Position numbers and translations under genes: made by a program | Shown here: in pieces, positions 40,717 to 42,312 of the stretch | Position numbering within the stretch: position 1 is the first letter of the stretch | Layout of the letters: the number at the start of each line of letters is the position of its first letter | NCBI GenBank assembly: GCA_964416175.1 | Contig: CAYQDF010000017.1 | Coordinates: forward strand, 1-42,312 | Origin: CAYQDF01 sp964416175 | Lineage (GTDB): Bacteria > Chloroflexota > Anaerolineae > Anaerolineales > UBA4823 | DNA length: 42,312 nucleotides | Reading direction: 5' to 3' | The notes under the pieces: model-generated | The model's database searches: none | What the model was told of the DNA's origin: nothing | Seen by the model: only the letters and a program-made list of their open reading frames with translations

Positions 40717-41085
40717 TCAACCTGAGCTGTGCGAGTCCGGAATCCAATACCGGGCGCCGTCTTTTTCTCTCTGGAGCAGTTGGTGCTCGACCAGAAGCCT
40801 GCGCAGGGATGTCGAGTCCGGGTAGTAGCGGCGTAAAATCCCGCTTATCTCGCGCTCGGTGTAGGACTTCCCGGGTTCGATTGCACCGGCGACATACTTC
40901 AGGATCACCGCCAACCTTTTATCCCGAGACGGAAGCGATTTAAGACTGCCATCCCGATTGAGATAGTTCATCAGGACCCTCTTCTCATCTTCGGCGATAT
41001 TCAGACTGGACAGATCGACAGTCGGCTGCTGCGAGGCCAGGCGTTTTCGTGCAAATGCTTCATTGTTAGATTCCGGCTGGTCCAC
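40717..41085 (-). CDS. Stand-alone DUF2087 protein
   Basis: The 122-residue product has a polar N-terminus of about 40 residues and then one DUF2087 domain: NRDGSLKSLPSRDKRLAVIL, YTEREISGILRRYYPDSTSL and RRLLVEHQLLQREKDG, ending ARYWI. It parallels the C-terminal domain of the neighbouring ArsR-type regulator without the HTH. Start is GTG with AGGAG 7 bases upstream. It is the first gene after a strong promoter whose -10 lies inside a palindrome. It could pair with the regulator through the shared domain (inference). Confidence 0.88.
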   Translation of the reverse strand: MDQPESNNEAFARKRLASQQPTVDLSSLNIAEDEKRVLMNYLNRDGSLKSLPSRDKRLAVILKYVAGAIEPGKSYTEREISGILRRYYPDSTSLRRLLVEHQLLQREKDGARYWIPDSHSSG

Positions 41086-41098
41086 TGTTCAACTCCTG

Positions 41099-41132
41099 TA
41101 GAATTAATTCGATTACCATCGATTTAATTCTA
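41099..41132. promoter_or_regulatory. Palindromic operator of the DUF2087 operon
   Basis: Two 15-base arms, TAGAATTAATTCGAT and ATCGATTTAATTCTA, are inverted around TACC with 14 of 15 positions matching. One arm contains the -10 box and the other covers the transcription start region. It is well placed for repression by the operon's own ArsR-type protein. Confidence 0.75.
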
Positions 41133-41155
41133 CGCAATTATTTCGAATTTGTCAA
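41127..41155 (-). promoter_or_regulatory. Promoter of the DUF2087 operon
   Basis: On the minus strand a perfect TTGACA (41155-41150), a 17-base spacer and TAGAAT (41132-41127), which is part of the palindromic operator. Confidence 0.8.
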
Positions 41156-41201
41156 TGGAGTCCCGGAGGTTGTCTCAGGTTTTCACACGGCGGGCAACCA
41201 T

Positions 41202-41236
41202 CATCCTGAGCGGAGCGTAGTGAATTCGAAGGATGT
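41202..41236. repeat. REP-like dispersed element, CATCCTGAG...GAAGGATG type
   Basis: CATCCTGAGCGGAGCG, then TAGTGAATTCGAAGGATG, with inverted ends CATCCT/AGGATG. From memory such elements are dispersed in many Chloroflexota and other genomes; the copy number here is not known. No coding sequence covers 41156-41472, which holds this and the next element. Confidence 0.6.
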
Positions 41237-41374
41237 GGCGTCACGCCAGATAATGCCCTTCGGCTGCGCAAAGAGCGCTCCGCTCAGGGAGCGCCCACGC
41301 ACTTTTACTCCTTTGCCAAGATCCTTTGTGAAAGTGCTTTGTTGCAAGGAGTTGGAAAACTCAAACGTTATGTG

Positions 41375-41411
41375 TCATTGCGAACCGCCGAAGGCGGTGA
41401 AGCAATCTCCT
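41375..41411. repeat. REP-like dispersed element, CATTGCGA...GCAATCTC type
   Basis: TCATTGCGAA, then CCGCCGAAGGCGG, then TGAAGCAATCTCC. Outer arms ATTGC/GCAAT and an inner CCGCC-GAA-GGCGG hairpin are visible. It is a familiar dispersed palindromic repeat type and lies about 65 bases after the uvrA stop. Confidence 0.65.
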
Positions 41412-41472
41412 GTATTTTCCGCACTTCAGGGGCGAAGCCAGGGATGGGGGGAGCGTCCGATTGCTCGCTCGA

Positions 41473-42312
41473 TCATTTGCAGAGCAATTTCAGGAACTGC
41501 CCCGTATAAGACTCGGGGACGGAACAGATCTCCTCAGGAGTGCCTTCAGCGACAATTTCACCGCCCCGATCGCCTCCTTCCGGGCCCAGGTCGATGATCC
41601 AGTCCGCGACCTTGATGATGTCGAGGTTGTGCTCGATGATCACCACGCTGTTTCCCGCATCGACCAGGCGGTGAAGCACTTCGATCAGCTTGTGCACGTC
41701 CGCCGCGTGAAGGCCGACAGATGGTTCATCCAGGACATACAATGTGCTGCCGGTTGATCGCCGGGAAAGCTCCCGGGCAAGTTTGACGCGTTGAGCTTCG
41801 CCTCCGGAGAGCGTGGGCGCCGGCTGCCCGATGCGAATATACCCCAGCCCGACATCCTGCAAGGTCCGCAGCTTGTTGACCATATTCGGGAAGGCGCTGA
41901 AGACTTCCATGGCAGTGTCCACTGTCATTTCCAGCACTTCGGCAATATTAAAGTCCTTAAACCGCACCTGCAGAGTCTCGCGGTTGTAGCGAGTTCCGTG
42001 GCAGACGTCGCAGGGGACATACACATCCGGGAGAAACTGCATCTCGATGCGCAGCTGGCCCTGTCCCTGGCAGGCTTCACACCGGCCTCCCCGCACATTG
42101 AACGAAAATCTCCCCATCTTGTAGCCGCGGATCTTGCTCTCCGGCAATTCGGAGAACAAACTGCGAATGTGATCGAACAGTCCGGTGTATGTGCCTGGAT
42201 TCGAGCGCGGTGTTCTTCCGATCGGGGATTGATCGATGTTGATGATCTTATCCAGATGCTCCACCCCATCGAGGTGATCGTACGCACCTGGCTGGGTGCG
42301 GGCGTGGTGGAG
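41473..42312 (-). CDS. uvrA: Excinuclease ABC subunit A, C-terminal part
   Basis: UvrA finds bulky DNA damage and loads UvrB in nucleotide excision repair. The frame is open from the window edge to the TGA at 41473, giving 279 residues of a protein usually near 940. Visible are INIDQSPIGRTPRSNPGTYT, the zinc finger CEACQGQGQ...CDVCHG, the second ABC signature PTLSGGEAQRVKLARELSRR, Walker B TLYVLDEPSVGLH and the switch His in VVIIEHNLDIIK. The end QFLKLLCK is typical. The N-terminal part lies beyond the window. Two dispersed repeats follow the gene. Confidence 0.97.
   Translation of the reverse strand, partial: LHHARTQPGAYDHLDGVEHLDKIINIDQSPIGRTPRSNPGTYTGLFDHIRSLFSELPESKIRGYKMGRFSFNVRGGRCEACQGQGQLRIEMQFLPDVYVPCDVCHGTRYNRETLQVRFKDFNIAEVLEMTVDTAMEVFSAFPNMVNKLRTLQDVGLGYIRIGQPAPTLSGGEAQRVKLARELSRRSTGSTLYVLDEPSVGLHAADVHKLIEVLHRLVDAGNSVVIIEHNLDIIKVADWIIDLGPEGGDRGGEIVAEGTPEEICSVPESYTGQFLKLLCK

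Overview
The window looks like a bacterial chromosome segment from the phylum Chloroflexota, most likely an Anaerolineae-type lineage. This is inference, not a database result. It rests on the gene families present (DUF711, DUF3054, tandem DUF2087 regulators, a T-box in front of thrS, Ig-tailed penicillin-binding proteins, FGYP-type secreted proteins) and on short palindromic repeats of the CATTGCGA...GCAATCTC type. Genes lie on both strands in short operons. I see no phage, insertion sequence, CRISPR array, tRNA or rRNA.

Layout. 1-2200: 3' part missing prfA (minus), then a small secreted protein gene beside a decayed relative, each followed by a similar terminator, then the rho leader. 2189-4768: rho, a LysM/M23 envelope peptidase and a 61-residue protein. 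4771-12693: a secreted lytic-transglycosylase-like protein diverging from polA and a large TPR protein, then a secreted FGYP-repeat protein that may be made from a leaderless mRNA. 12755-18111: a membrane-anchored zinc metallopeptidase, DUF3054, an ECF sigma/anti-sigma pair and a lipoprotein HtrA-like protease. 18198-24359 (minus): a class A PBP homologue whose catalytic motifs are all altered, recN, a zinc-finger membrane protein and nadK.

24413-26159 (minus) is the most unusual locus. DUF3467, a bacterial translin and two membrane-anchored halves of a Cas4-like nuclease sit in one tight operon. The iron-sulfur cysteines and nuclease residues of a single Cas4 fold are divided between the two last genes. 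ssb lies just upstream. 26886-31438 (minus): a STAS protein, an orphan SPPY-type DNA methyltransferase, a lipoprotein, an SDR-type threonine dehydrogenase and purA.

31576-40140 (plus): an S51-like domain fused to a CysRS-type tail, a beta-hydroxyacid dehydrogenase, a second secreted protein with two copies of the domain seen near position 1500, a T-box, a TGS-less thrS, and infC-rpmI-rplT. infC appears to start at AUA behind a ten-codon leader ORF. A SpoU methyltransferase and a DUF711 protein follow. 40147-42312 (minus): two adjacent DUF2087 genes, one with an ArsR domain, behind a palindromic operator; two repeat elements; and the 3' part of uvrA.

The core is housekeeping: translation (prfA, thrS, infC, rpmI, rplT, RNA methyltransferase), transcription termination (rho), and DNA replication/repair (polA, recN, ssb, uvrA). 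Around it are many envelope proteins. The candidates for new biology are the translin/split-Cas4 operon, the motif-less PBP, the two-cysteine secreted domain family and the infC start region.
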